Assembly: GCA_963808135.1 (NCBI GenBank)
Contig: CAWEFA010000044.1
Span: forward strand, 1 to 5,055
DNA length: 5,055 nucleotides
Direction of reading: 5' to 3'
Source: CAWEFA01 sp963808135
GTDB taxonomy: Bacteria > Bacteroidota > Bacteroidia > Bacteroidales > DTGW01
Part shown: positions 1 to 5,055 of the stretch, piece after piece
Layout: each line of letters starts with the position of its first letter
Numbering within the stretch: position 1 is the first letter of the stretch
Notes under the pieces: model-generated
What the model saw: the letters and a program-made list of their open reading frames with translations, nothing else
What the model was told of the DNA's origin: nothing
Database searches by the model: none
Made by a program: the position numbers and the translations under genes

Positions 1-1900
1 GATGGCACAAAAACTTCAACGTCGTAAATCGGCTCCATAATTTTAGGGCCGGCATTTTTAAACGCTTCCCTAAAAGCATTACGCCGGCAAGCCTGAACGA
101 TATTTCGTTTGAATCTACCGGGTGCATTTTGCCATCGTACACGGCAACACGGATATCGCGCGCATACGAACCGGTAAGCGGGCCTTCTTCCATCTTTTCC
201 ATTATGCCTTTTAAAATAGCCGGCATAAAACGCGCATCAATAGCGCCACCAACAATGCAGTTGTAATAAACCAGTTTTCCGCCCCATGGCATGTCTATTT
301 GTTCCTTGTTGCGTACATTAATTTTAATTTCTTTACCTCCCACTTTAAACATAATCGGGTCAGGAACACCTTCAATATAAGGTTCAATAACAAGATGCAC
401 TTCGCCAAACTGACCAGCGCCGCCCGATTGTTTTTTATGACGATAATCGGCAGCCGCCAATTTTGTGATAGTTTCACGATATGGAATCTTAGGTGCAAGG
501 AATTCGGTTTCAATTTTAAATATATTATCCAAATGCCATTTTAATATATTAAGATGGTATTCGCCCTGGCCATATAAAATAGTTTGCTTAAGTTCTTTTG
601 AATATTCAACAATTATTGTCGGGTCTTCCTGGTGCATCCGGTTTAATACTTCGCCTAATTTTTCTTCATCGCCTTCGCTTTTAGCTTTTATTGCCGTACG
701 AAATTTAGGATTGGGAAAAATGATTTTTTCAAATGTAAACGACTGACTGGGTAATGTAAGCGTATGCTGTGTTTTTGTGTTTTTTAGTTTTACGGTTGCG
801 CCGATATCACCAGCCGAAAATTTTGGAACTTTTGTCCGGTTTTTACCTGCCGAAACAAATAATTGGCTTAGGCGTTCTTTGGTTTGATTGCTGTTGTTAA
901 TCAAATCAATTCCTTCTGAAATTTCACCGCCAATAATTTTAAAATAATTTATTTCGCCAATATGTTGTTCGATGTTTGTTTTAAATACAAACAATGATGG
1001 AGGCAAAGCGGGATTCACCTTAATTATTTTACCCTCATCGGTTTTTAAGCCCTGTGAAACCTGTGGGCCTGGCACTACATTACAAACAAATTCAAGAAAA
1101 CGGCCAACTCCCATATTTTTTTTAGCTGAACAACAAGTTATCGGGAACATACTGCGGTTTAAAATGCCATTTAAAATGCCGGAGGTCATTTCTTCTGTGG
1201 TAAGCGTACCTTTTTCGAAAAATATTTCCATAAGCTTTTCGTCGCTCTCAGCAGCTTTTTCTATCAACTGGTTATGGAGTTCTGTTGCTTTATTTATTTC
1301 GTTTGCAGGTATATCAACAACTTCGGGTTTACCGCCATCATTTGGGTACTTTAACATTTTCATAAGCATTACATCTATAATACTGTTAAAACCCTCCCCT
1401 TCGTTAACTGGATACTGAACAATAGCAATGTTGTTGCCAATACGGTCTTTGGCCATTTCAATAACTTTCTCATAACTCGCCTTATCATGGTCGAGTTGAT
1501 TGACAAGAACAATCACTGGTTTTTTATAATTATCAAGATGCCTTAGATGAATTTCGGTGCCAACTTCAATCCCGTTTTGGGCATTGATTAATAAAACAGC
1601 ACAATCGGCAACCATAAGTGAAGCAATTGCGCCTCCAATAAAATCGTCCAATCCCGGATTGTCAATAATATTTATCTTGCAGTCCTGAAATTCAGTATAT
1701 AGAATGGAAGAAAAAATAGAATTTTTATTTTCATGTTCTATATCGTTATAATCCGATACAGTGTTTTTCTGTTCCACCGAACCACGCCTTTCTATTATGC
1801 CACCTTCGAAAAGCATCGATTCTGCAAGTGTGGTTTTACCCGAGCCGGAATTACCTAACAGTGTAATGTTTTTAATTTGGTTAGTCGAATAATTTTTCAT
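1..1900 (-). CDS. fusA2: Elongation factor G paralogue (EF-G2 type), 3'-partial and frameshifted
   Basis: This is a translational GTPase-family protein expected to act on the ribosome in tRNA-mRNA translocation. From ATG at 1900-1898 the frame is open for 606 residues before a frameshift. Residues 16-24 form the P-loop (GNSGSGKTT), 80-83 DNPG is G3, 134-137 NQLD is G4 and 258-260 SAK is G5. Domain II covers about 290-385. Domain III, about 395-478, holds EEDP-like QEDP and the GQGEYHL segment. Domain IV starts near 485 (QSGGAGQFGEVHL) and runs to HPVDSNEISFRLAG at 593-606. The last bases, read in another frame, match the expected continuation (RNAFREAFKNAG, then YDVEVFVP of domain V). The usual EF-G length is about 700 residues, so roughly 80 lie outside the window. 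The DNPGL motif lacks the catalytic His of DTPGH, G4 has Gln for Lys, and RGITI in switch I is absent. This matches the Bacteroides EF-G2 paralogue, reported to support translocation without GTPase activity. The family is clear; whether this copy is functional is not. Confidence 0.93.
   Translation of the reverse strand, partial: MKNYSTNQIKNITLLGNSGSGKTTLAESMLFEGGIIERRGSVEQKNTVSDYNDIEHENKNSIFSSILYTEFQDCKINIIDNPGLDDFIGGAIASLMVADCAVLLINAQNGIEVGTEIHLRHLDNYKKPVIVLVNQLDHDKASYEKVIEMAKDRIGNNIAIVQYPVNEGEGFNSIIDVMLMKMLKYPNDGGKPEVVDIPANEINKATELHNQLIEKAAESDEKLMEIFFEKGTLTTEEMTSGILNGILNRSMFPITCCSAKKNMGVGRFLEFVCNVVPGPQVSQGLKTDEGKIIKVNPALPPSLFVFKTNIEQHIGEINYFKIIGGEISEGIDLINNSNQTKERLSQLFVSAGKNRTKVPKFSAGDIGATVKLKNTKTQHTLTLPSQSFTFEKIIFPNPKFRTAIKAKSEGDEEKLGEVLNRMHQEDPTIIVEYSKELKQTILYGQGEYHLNILKWHLDNIFKIETEFLAPKIPYRETITKLAAADYRHKKQSGGAGQFGEVHLVIEPYIEGVPDPIMFKVGGKEIKINVRNKEQIDMPWGGKLVYYNCIVGGAIDARFMPAILKGIMEKMEEGPLTGSYARDIRVAVYDGKMHPVDSNEISFRLAGVMLLGKRLKMPALKLWSRFTTLKFLCH
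81..88 (-). other. One-base deletion frameshift in fusA2
   Basis: The minus-strand frame reads ...SFRLAG down to codon GGC at 85-83, then continues as VMLLGKRLKM, which is unlike EF-G. Starting again at base 83 with CGT gives RNAFREAFKNAGPKIMEP and then YDVEVFVP, the expected EF-G sequence. The expected bases are GGC CGT but only GGCGT is present, so one C is missing. The wrong frame has no stop before the window edge, so a gene caller would attach a false C-terminus of at least 27 residues. The cause is either an assembly or sequencing error or a true mutation. Confidence 0.9.
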
Positions 1901-1990
1901 TTCTGTTGTTTTTTATCGTTAATGGCAAATTAATAAAAGCCTTGTAATATCGGAAATTCAATAATTGTATTGATTCTACAAAAAGCGTTG

Positions 1991-2021
1991 CAAAAATAAT
2001 ATTTTTTTGGTTTTTCGCAAT
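1991..2021 (-). promoter_or_regulatory. Predicted fusA2 promoter, Bacteroidota type
   Basis: On the minus strand, TATTTTTG (1998-1991) fits the -7 consensus TAnnTTTG exactly. ATTG (2021-2018) lies 19 bases upstream, where the -33 TTTG/TTG box is expected. Transcription would start near 1984-1987, giving a leader of about 85 bases before the fusA2 ATG. The assignment rests on consensus and spacing only. Confidence 0.6.
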
Positions 2022-2212
2022 TTTTCAAAGCCCAAACACAAAATATAATTTTGGCTTACTGGCAGTTTAAAATGAAATTCTATCCGGAAATTGCTATCAA
2101 TTTGTTGTAACGATTAATATTTAAGCAGGGCTAAAATATTTGGTTTTATTTTTAAAAAGAAATGATGTCTTTTAATTGAATTAAATCTATTGATAAAATT
2201 TTTCAAAGATTT

Positions 2213-2233
2213 ATTCCTTTCCAGGAAAGGATT
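2213..2233 (-). terminator. Possible weak terminator or hairpin after plsC
   Basis: Arms 2215-2222 and 2224-2231 are perfect 8-base complements around one base, so the RNA could form a 7-bp stem with a 3-base loop, starting nine bases after the plsC stop codon. The following minus-strand bases (AATAAATCTTTG) are not a good U-tract, so efficient termination is doubtful. The stem may instead protect the mRNA end. Confidence 0.33.
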
Positions 2234-2239
2234 ATTTTG

Positions 2240-2989
2240 TCAAGCTATATTTTCTATTCGGTTCAATTCATCAGCTATAATATTTTTAACATGCTCTTTC
2301 AATATTTGAGGATCGTATGATGGAAATTTTTCATACGGAATTTCGTCTAAAACTTTAATAATAATTTTTGTTTTACCCGAAATTGCCATTCCGTTTTTAG
2401 GCAGCAAATTTCCTGTGCCATAAACTACAATTGGTAAAATTGAAACTTTGTTTTCGACTGCCGATTTAAAAGCGCCATCCTTGAAACGTCCTATTTTGCC
2501 AGTTAATGAGCGCGTACCTTCAGGAAACATCATAACAGTTCTATTATTCTTCAGGGCTTTAGTTATGCCTTCATACATTTTAGGAAAGGTCTTAGGATCG
2601 TTCCTGCTTACCCTTATGTAGCCATTAATAGTCATCATCCAACCCAGGGCAGGGATACTGAAATTTTCCACTTTAGATACCCACATAAAATAAGCATATA
2701 AATGGTATAGTATTAGAATGTCGAGCAACGACTGATGGTTTGAAACAGCAATGCAAGCTTTATTTTTAACGAGTTTATGCTTATCAATAAAATCAATATC
2801 CCCAAAAGGATATATATAAACATAAAAAGATGCTAAATACCATGTTAGTTTCTGGGTAAAATAATGCTGACGGTCAAACGGGCAGGCAATTAACCATAAT
2901 ATAACAAAAACGATAAAAAAAACAGTCATTGTAAAACCACAAACCAACCAAACTATTATAGAAATTAAGAATCTTTTAGAAACCATCAT
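2240..2989 (-). CDS. plsC: 1-acyl-sn-glycerol-3-phosphate acyltransferase (PlsC family)
   Basis: This enzyme family transfers a fatty acyl group to the sn-2 position of lysophosphatidate to make phosphatidate, the precursor of membrane phospholipids, at the cytoplasmic face of the inner membrane. The 249-residue length is normal. Residues 7-35 are hydrophobic and form one long or two short membrane segments. Catalytic motif I is N84-H85-Q-S-L-L-D90, with the His/Asp pair intact. Motif II is around G123-Y-I-R-V-S-R129, motif III is FPEGTRS at 155-161, and motif IV is LPIVVYG near 185-191. The start is one of two adjacent ATGs (2989 or 2986); nothing decides between them. The gene is divergent from the small membrane-protein gene at 3276 and lies 339 bases upstream of fusA2 on the same strand. 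Related acyltransferases use other lyso-lipid acceptors, so the exact substrate is inferred. Confidence 0.92.
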   Translation of the reverse strand: MMVSKRFLISIIVWLVCGFTMTVFFIVFVILWLIACPFDRQHYFTQKLTWYLASFYVYIYPFGDIDFIDKHKLVKNKACIAVSNHQSLLDILILYHLYAYFMWVSKVENFSIPALGWMMTINGYIRVSRNDPKTFPKMYEGITKALKNNRTVMMFPEGTRSLTGKIGRFKDGAFKSAVENKVSILPIVVYGTGNLLPKNGMAISGKTKIIIKVLDEIPYEKFPSYDPQILKEHVKNIIADELNRIENIA

Positions 2990-3069
2990 ATTTCATTTGA
3001 ATAAAATTAATATTTCAAAATTCAAAAAGTCATTAATTACAACCAATCATTATTAAATATGAGTTAAGC

Positions 3070-3103
3070 CAAGGATAAAAATTTTCCATTTCAGCTTTGC
3101 AAT
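3070..3103 (-). promoter_or_regulatory. Possible plsC promoter
   Basis: On the minus strand, TATCCTTG (3077-3070) differs by one base from TAnnTTTG, and ATTG (3103-3100) lies 22 bases upstream. A start near 3063-3065 would give a leader of about 75 bases. It is the best candidate between 2990 and 3180 apart from the palindrome at 3165-3182, which has a perfect minus-strand -7 box but no -33 box. Confidence 0.3.
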
Positions 3104-3140
3104 TTGTTATTTTTTCTTAACAAATTTTTCAATTTATTAA

Positions 3141-3172
3141 TTGTAATTGCCTATTTTGTTAATCTAACTTTG
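3141..3172 (+). promoter_or_regulatory. Predicted promoter of the 3276-4466 gene pair
   Basis: TAACTTTG (3165-3172) fits the Bacteroidota -7 consensus exactly, and TTG (3141-3143) lies 21 bases upstream, within the usual range. Transcription would start near 3178-3180, giving a leader of about 97 bases. The -7 box is the left half of an 18-base palindrome. Confidence 0.5.
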
Positions 3173-3182
3173 CACAAAGTTA
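3165..3182. repeat. 18-base palindrome on the divergent promoter
   Basis: TAACTTTG (3165-3172), spacer CA, then CAAAGTTA (3175-3182) is a perfect 8-2-8 inverted repeat. It places the same -7-type box on both strands. It could be an operator for a dimeric regulator, half of a two-way promoter, or a chance extension of a -7 box. Confidence 0.6.
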
Positions 3183-3203
3183 TCTTTAAAAATAAATAAT
3201 ACA

Positions 3204-3219
3204 TAAGAAAGATTTCTTA
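3204..3219. repeat. 7-2-7 inverted repeat in the 3276 leader
   Basis: TAAGAAA (3204-3210), GA, TTTCTTA (3213-3219) is a perfect inverted repeat, centred 38 bases from the centre of the promoter palindrome. It lies in the predicted 5' leader of the plus-strand genes and could be a second binding site or a weak hairpin. Confidence 0.4.
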
Positions 3220-3275
3220 ATTTAGCTGCCTTAAATTGCTCTAGCTGTAATTAAATGTACCTAATTTAATATATT

Positions 3276-3614
3276 ATGCAACCTTTAAAATCAGGATATT
3301 CTCTTTCAAATTGGATATTGCGTACCGCATTATTTATTTTCATTTTTTTATTATTTATTGAAAGTTTTAAAACCTTAAACTTTAGCAAGAAGGATTTCTA
3401 TATTTCATCAATTTTTATTCTTTCGGGTATTTTTCTGTTTATCGGTGGCTTTAGTTCAAAGCATACATTAACAGTAGTTTCCGGGGCTCTACTAACAGTT
3501 TTGTCAATTTATAAAATATTCATGGTTTTTTCCGGAACATTAAATATAGCAATTGCAAGCTACCTTCTTGTTTTAGCAATAGGCTTTTATTTTGTGTGCT
3601 CGGGAAATCAATAA
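3276..3614 (+). CDS. Small integral membrane protein, function unknown
   Basis: I do not recognise this 112-residue protein. It is strongly hydrophobic with about four likely membrane segments, near residues 14-31, 41-59, 64-84 and 88-108, and short loops, one of them containing SSKH (60-63). No catalytic or metal-binding motif is visible. Lys10-free N-terminal residues MQPLKSGYSLSNW precede the first segment, and the C-terminus ends just after the last segment (CSGNQ). The start is the first in-frame ATG before the hydrophobic run; no Shine-Dalgarno sequence is present. The gene is divergent from plsC behind a predicted promoter, and the next gene on the same strand begins 45-63 bases after its stop with no clear terminator or promoter between, so the two are probably co-transcribed. 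The composition and absence of a long overlapping alternative make it a likely real gene. Confidence 0.72.
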   Translation: MQPLKSGYSLSNWILRTALFIFIFLLFIESFKTLNFSKKDFYISSIFILSGIFLFIGGFSSKHTLTVVSGALLTVLSIYKIFMVFSGTLNIAIASYLLVLAIGFYFVCSGNQ

Positions 3615-3677
3615 TTCTAAAATTATTAATGAATTAGGCATGGGCTTTGTGTTATATTTATGCAAATTTGCAGAGTA

Positions 3678-4466
3678 ATGAATAAGGTTCTGACTATTTT
3701 AATATTATTTTTGATTGTTACAGGTAATGTAATTTCCCAAACAGTAAAGAATCCAGAACAAGGAAGCATTGTTAGTGAACCTGTAACTGTAACTTACAAG
3801 AAAAAATCCCCTTCAGATAATCCAACAACCGCTAATAACCAGAATAATTCTAATAACACTGGAACCAAAGTAACTCAGGCTAAAAATTTATCTGTAAAAG
3901 AAAATGTAAAAAGCGAAAGTTGGGATACAATAATTAAACTTGGCGGCAAAAAAATACCTTGCAATGTTTGCAAAGTCAATCCGACATCAGTCAGCTATAA
4001 CAATCCGGGGCAAAACAAAGTTATAGAATTGCCCAGAAAAGAAATTGAAAAAATATACTACAAAACAGGTCGTAGAGAAGTGTACAATAAACCTGTTTTA
4101 CAAATGATTGACAAAACACAGTGGGAAGCCGTTCTTGTAACCGAGAATCCAAATGAAGTTGATGGGCTTTTTAAGAGAGGAGTTGTTAAAGCTAATGCCT
4201 CATCGGGAAGCCGAAGTCCTAAAGCTGCTAAAACCAGCGCTACCATTCGTTTACAAAAAAAAGCTGCCAATATGGGCGCGCTAATTGTACTTGTAACAAA
4301 CTCTGAAATGAAAGGCGGTTATGGTGAAATACCTGGTTGGGAACTTGAAGGCATAGCATACGGCGACACGCCTCCTGCCGATACAGCTTCAGTGAATAAG
4401 GCCATAAGGCAGCTAATGGCGAGGAATAAGGCAAGAATTGAAAACGCAAAGAAAAATAAAAAATAA
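3678..4466 (+). CDS. Exported two-domain protein, function unknown
   Basis: I do not recognise a named family. I chose the ATG at 3678 (262 residues) over the in-frame ATG at 3660, because it gives a normal signal peptide: MNK, a hydrophobic core (VLTILILFLIVTG), then NVISQ with likely type I cleavage near residues 19-21. The mature protein would be periplasmic or outer-membrane associated; no lipobox Cys is present. A low-complexity Asn/Thr/Ser/Lys linker covers about residues 40-75. Domain one, about 82-137, has short beta-strand patterns typical of small Bacteroidota exported domains (DTIIKLGGKKI, VSYN, IEKIYYKTGRREVYN) and holds a CxxC pair at C95/C98. Domain two, about 148-230, has the order WEAVLV, long loop, then an alpha-helix with AANMGALIVLV and LEGIAYG, which resembles the RcsF/DUF4156 fold pattern by eye, without its cysteines. 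The C-terminus is a Lys/Arg/Ala-rich tail. It probably shares an mRNA with the upstream membrane-protein gene. Confidence 0.8.
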   Translation: MNKVLTILILFLIVTGNVISQTVKNPEQGSIVSEPVTVTYKKKSPSDNPTTANNQNNSNNTGTKVTQAKNLSVKENVKSESWDTIIKLGGKKIPCNVCKVNPTSVSYNNPGQNKVIELPRKEIEKIYYKTGRREVYNKPVLQMIDKTQWEAVLVTENPNEVDGLFKRGVVKANASSGSRSPKAAKTSATIRLQKKAANMGALIVLVTNSEMKGGYGEIPGWELEGIAYGDTPPADTASVNKAIRQLMARNKARIENAKKNKK

Positions 4467-4481
4467 TAGCATTACAATGCT
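4452..4481 (-). terminator. Possible terminator of the LOG gene in the convergent junction
   Basis: On the minus strand, AGCATT-GT-AATGCT (4481-4468) can form a 5-bp stem with a 4-base loop, followed by a T-rich run (ATTATTTTTTATTTTTC) down to about 4451. The hairpin includes the LOG stop codon, and the T-run lies inside the end of the opposing gene. The stem is short, so strength is uncertain. Read on the plus strand, it is not followed by a U-tract. Confidence 0.4.
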
Positions 4482-5053
4482 GCCAGATTTATTGCCGAGT
4501 TATTCCATTTCGGGGCTTTTACAATTTTCTCGATAATCTCTTCCGGTATTGTTGCTATTTCAAATAGTTTTCTGTGTTCAGGGCGGATGAAATTATCTGT
4601 AATCATTTTTTCGAAGAACAATAGAAAATAATCGTAGAACCCACATGTATTCAGTATTACAATAGGTTTTGTAAATAAACCGAGCTTTTTCAGGGAAATA
4701 ATTTCTGTAATTTCTTCAAGTGTGCCAGTGCCACCAGGCAAAGCCAATACGGCATCAACATCTTCAATAAGTTTGCTTTTACGCTCGGCAATGGTATCAA
4801 CCACTATCATTTTTGTAATTGAAGGATTTCCCCATTCCATCTCCACCATAAATTTCGGGATTACTCCGGTAATTTGTCCCTTGTATTCAAGGACCGATTT
4901 AGATAAAGCCCCCATTGACCCTACCGATCCTCCGCCATATATAATTTCAATATTCTGGCATGTCAATATTTGGCCTACTTTGAAAGCTGCCTCGATATAT
5001 ACTTTAGAAATTTGCTTGCTTGATGCGCAGAAAACACATACTTTCTTTATCAT
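4472..5053 (-). CDS. LOG-family nucleotide 5'-monophosphate phosphoribohydrolase
   Basis: This protein belongs to the LOG family (TIGR00730 type, often mislabelled lysine decarboxylase). Members hydrolyse cytokinin riboside monophosphates or ordinary nucleoside monophosphates such as AMP to free base and ribose 5-phosphate in the cytosol. The 193-residue length is normal. Seen in order: N-terminal VCVFCASS (5-12), YGGGSVGSMG (39-48), GVIP (63-66), ERK (90-92) with the conserved Arg91, and the nucleotide-binding PGGTGTLEE (106-114) with the conserved Glu. The ATG at 5053 is where family members start, just before the first strand, though only two upstream bases are visible. The gene is convergent with the exported-protein gene, with five bases between stop codons. 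The physiological substrate in Bacteroidota is not settled by sequence. Confidence 0.93.
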   Translation of the reverse strand: MIKKVCVFCASSKQISKVYIEAAFKVGQILTCQNIEIIYGGGSVGSMGALSKSVLEYKGQITGVIPKFMVEMEWGNPSITKMIVVDTIAERKSKLIEDVDAVLALPGGTGTLEEITEIISLKKLGLFTKPIVILNTCGFYDYFLLFFEKMITDNFIRPEHRKLFEIATIPEEIIEKIVKAPKWNNSAINLAAL

Positions 5054-5055
5054 TC

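Larger units (their letters stand above)
1901..2239. other. Gap between plsC and fusA2 (339 bases)
   Basis: This AT-rich stretch has no convincing gene. It contains a possible hairpin just after the plsC stop, a 7-1-7 palindrome at 2171-2185, a 6-4-6 inverted repeat at 2088-2103, the predicted fusA2 promoter at 1991-2021, and a leader of about 85 bases that includes another 6-4-6 inverted repeat at 1958-1973. The bases before the fusA2 ATG are A-rich (AAAAAACAACAGAA) with no Shine-Dalgarno sequence, as is common in Bacteroidota. The size of the gap and the promoter suggest that fusA2 is transcribed separately from plsC. Confidence 0.7.

Noticed and set aside
70..100. Programmed -1 frameshifting in fusA2
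   Set aside because: The bases around the shift (GCCGGCGTAAT on the minus strand) contain no slippery heptamer, and EF-G genes are not known to use frameshifting.
299..1418. Plus-strand open frames at 299-544, 465-746 and 972-1418
   Set aside because: They lie opposite the well-conserved fusA2 coding frame, and their translations show no family features.
2072..2110. A 12-codon plus-strand frame (MKFYPEIAINLL)
   Set aside because: Too short, with no ribosome-binding signal, promoter or neighbour to support it.
2171..2185. Palindrome TTTAATT-G-AATTAAA
   Set aside because: Composed almost entirely of A and T in a very AT-rich gap, so it is expected by chance; no promoter box is next to it.
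3223..3257. Imperfect direct repeat with TAGCTG 19 bases apart
   Set aside because: Only six bases match exactly and the rest is AT-rich; two copies do not make a repeat array.
3610..3627. AATAATT-CTAA-AATTATT hairpin after the membrane-protein gene
   Set aside because: The stem is all A-T and no U-tract follows, so it is not a credible terminator.
4058..4449. Minus-strand open frames at 4058-4270 and 4240-4449
   Set aside because: They lie opposite the exported-protein gene, whose frame has a signal peptide and domain pattern; the antisense products look random.

Overview
The window looks like chromosomal DNA of a Bacteroidota species, probably close to Bacteroidales. The evidence is the AT-rich intergenic DNA, starts without a clear Shine-Dalgarno sequence, promoter boxes of the Bacteroidota type (TAnnTTTG with an upstream TTG), an exported protein whose signal peptide ends in ISQ, and an EF-G paralogue of the EF-G2 type known from Bacteroides. 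No mobile element, CRISPR array, tRNA or rRNA is visible.

Layout: 1-1900 (minus) is most of an elongation factor G paralogue (fusA2 type). Its 3' end lies outside the window, and a one-base deletion around 81-88 breaks its reading frame. 1901-2239 is a 339-base gap holding a good promoter and leader for fusA2 and a possible weak terminator for the gene upstream. 2240-2989 (minus) is a PlsC-type acyltransferase. 2990-3275 is a divergent promoter region with an 18-base palindrome lying on the predicted -7 box. 3276-3614 (plus) encodes a small protein of about four membrane segments, not recognised. 3660/3678-4466 (plus) encodes an exported two-domain protein of unknown function. 4472-5053 (minus) is a complete LOG-family phosphoribohydrolase gene, convergent with the previous gene and separated from it by five bases.

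No single pathway links these genes. fusA2 would act in translation, plsC in phospholipid synthesis at the inner membrane, and the LOG protein in nucleotide hydrolysis in the cytosol. The two plus-strand genes are probably co-transcribed and could form a small envelope unit. The points most worth a second look are the fusA2 frameshift, its altered GTPase centre, the palindromic divergent promoter, and the unknown membrane/exported protein pair. I see no strong sign of a wholly new multi-gene system.
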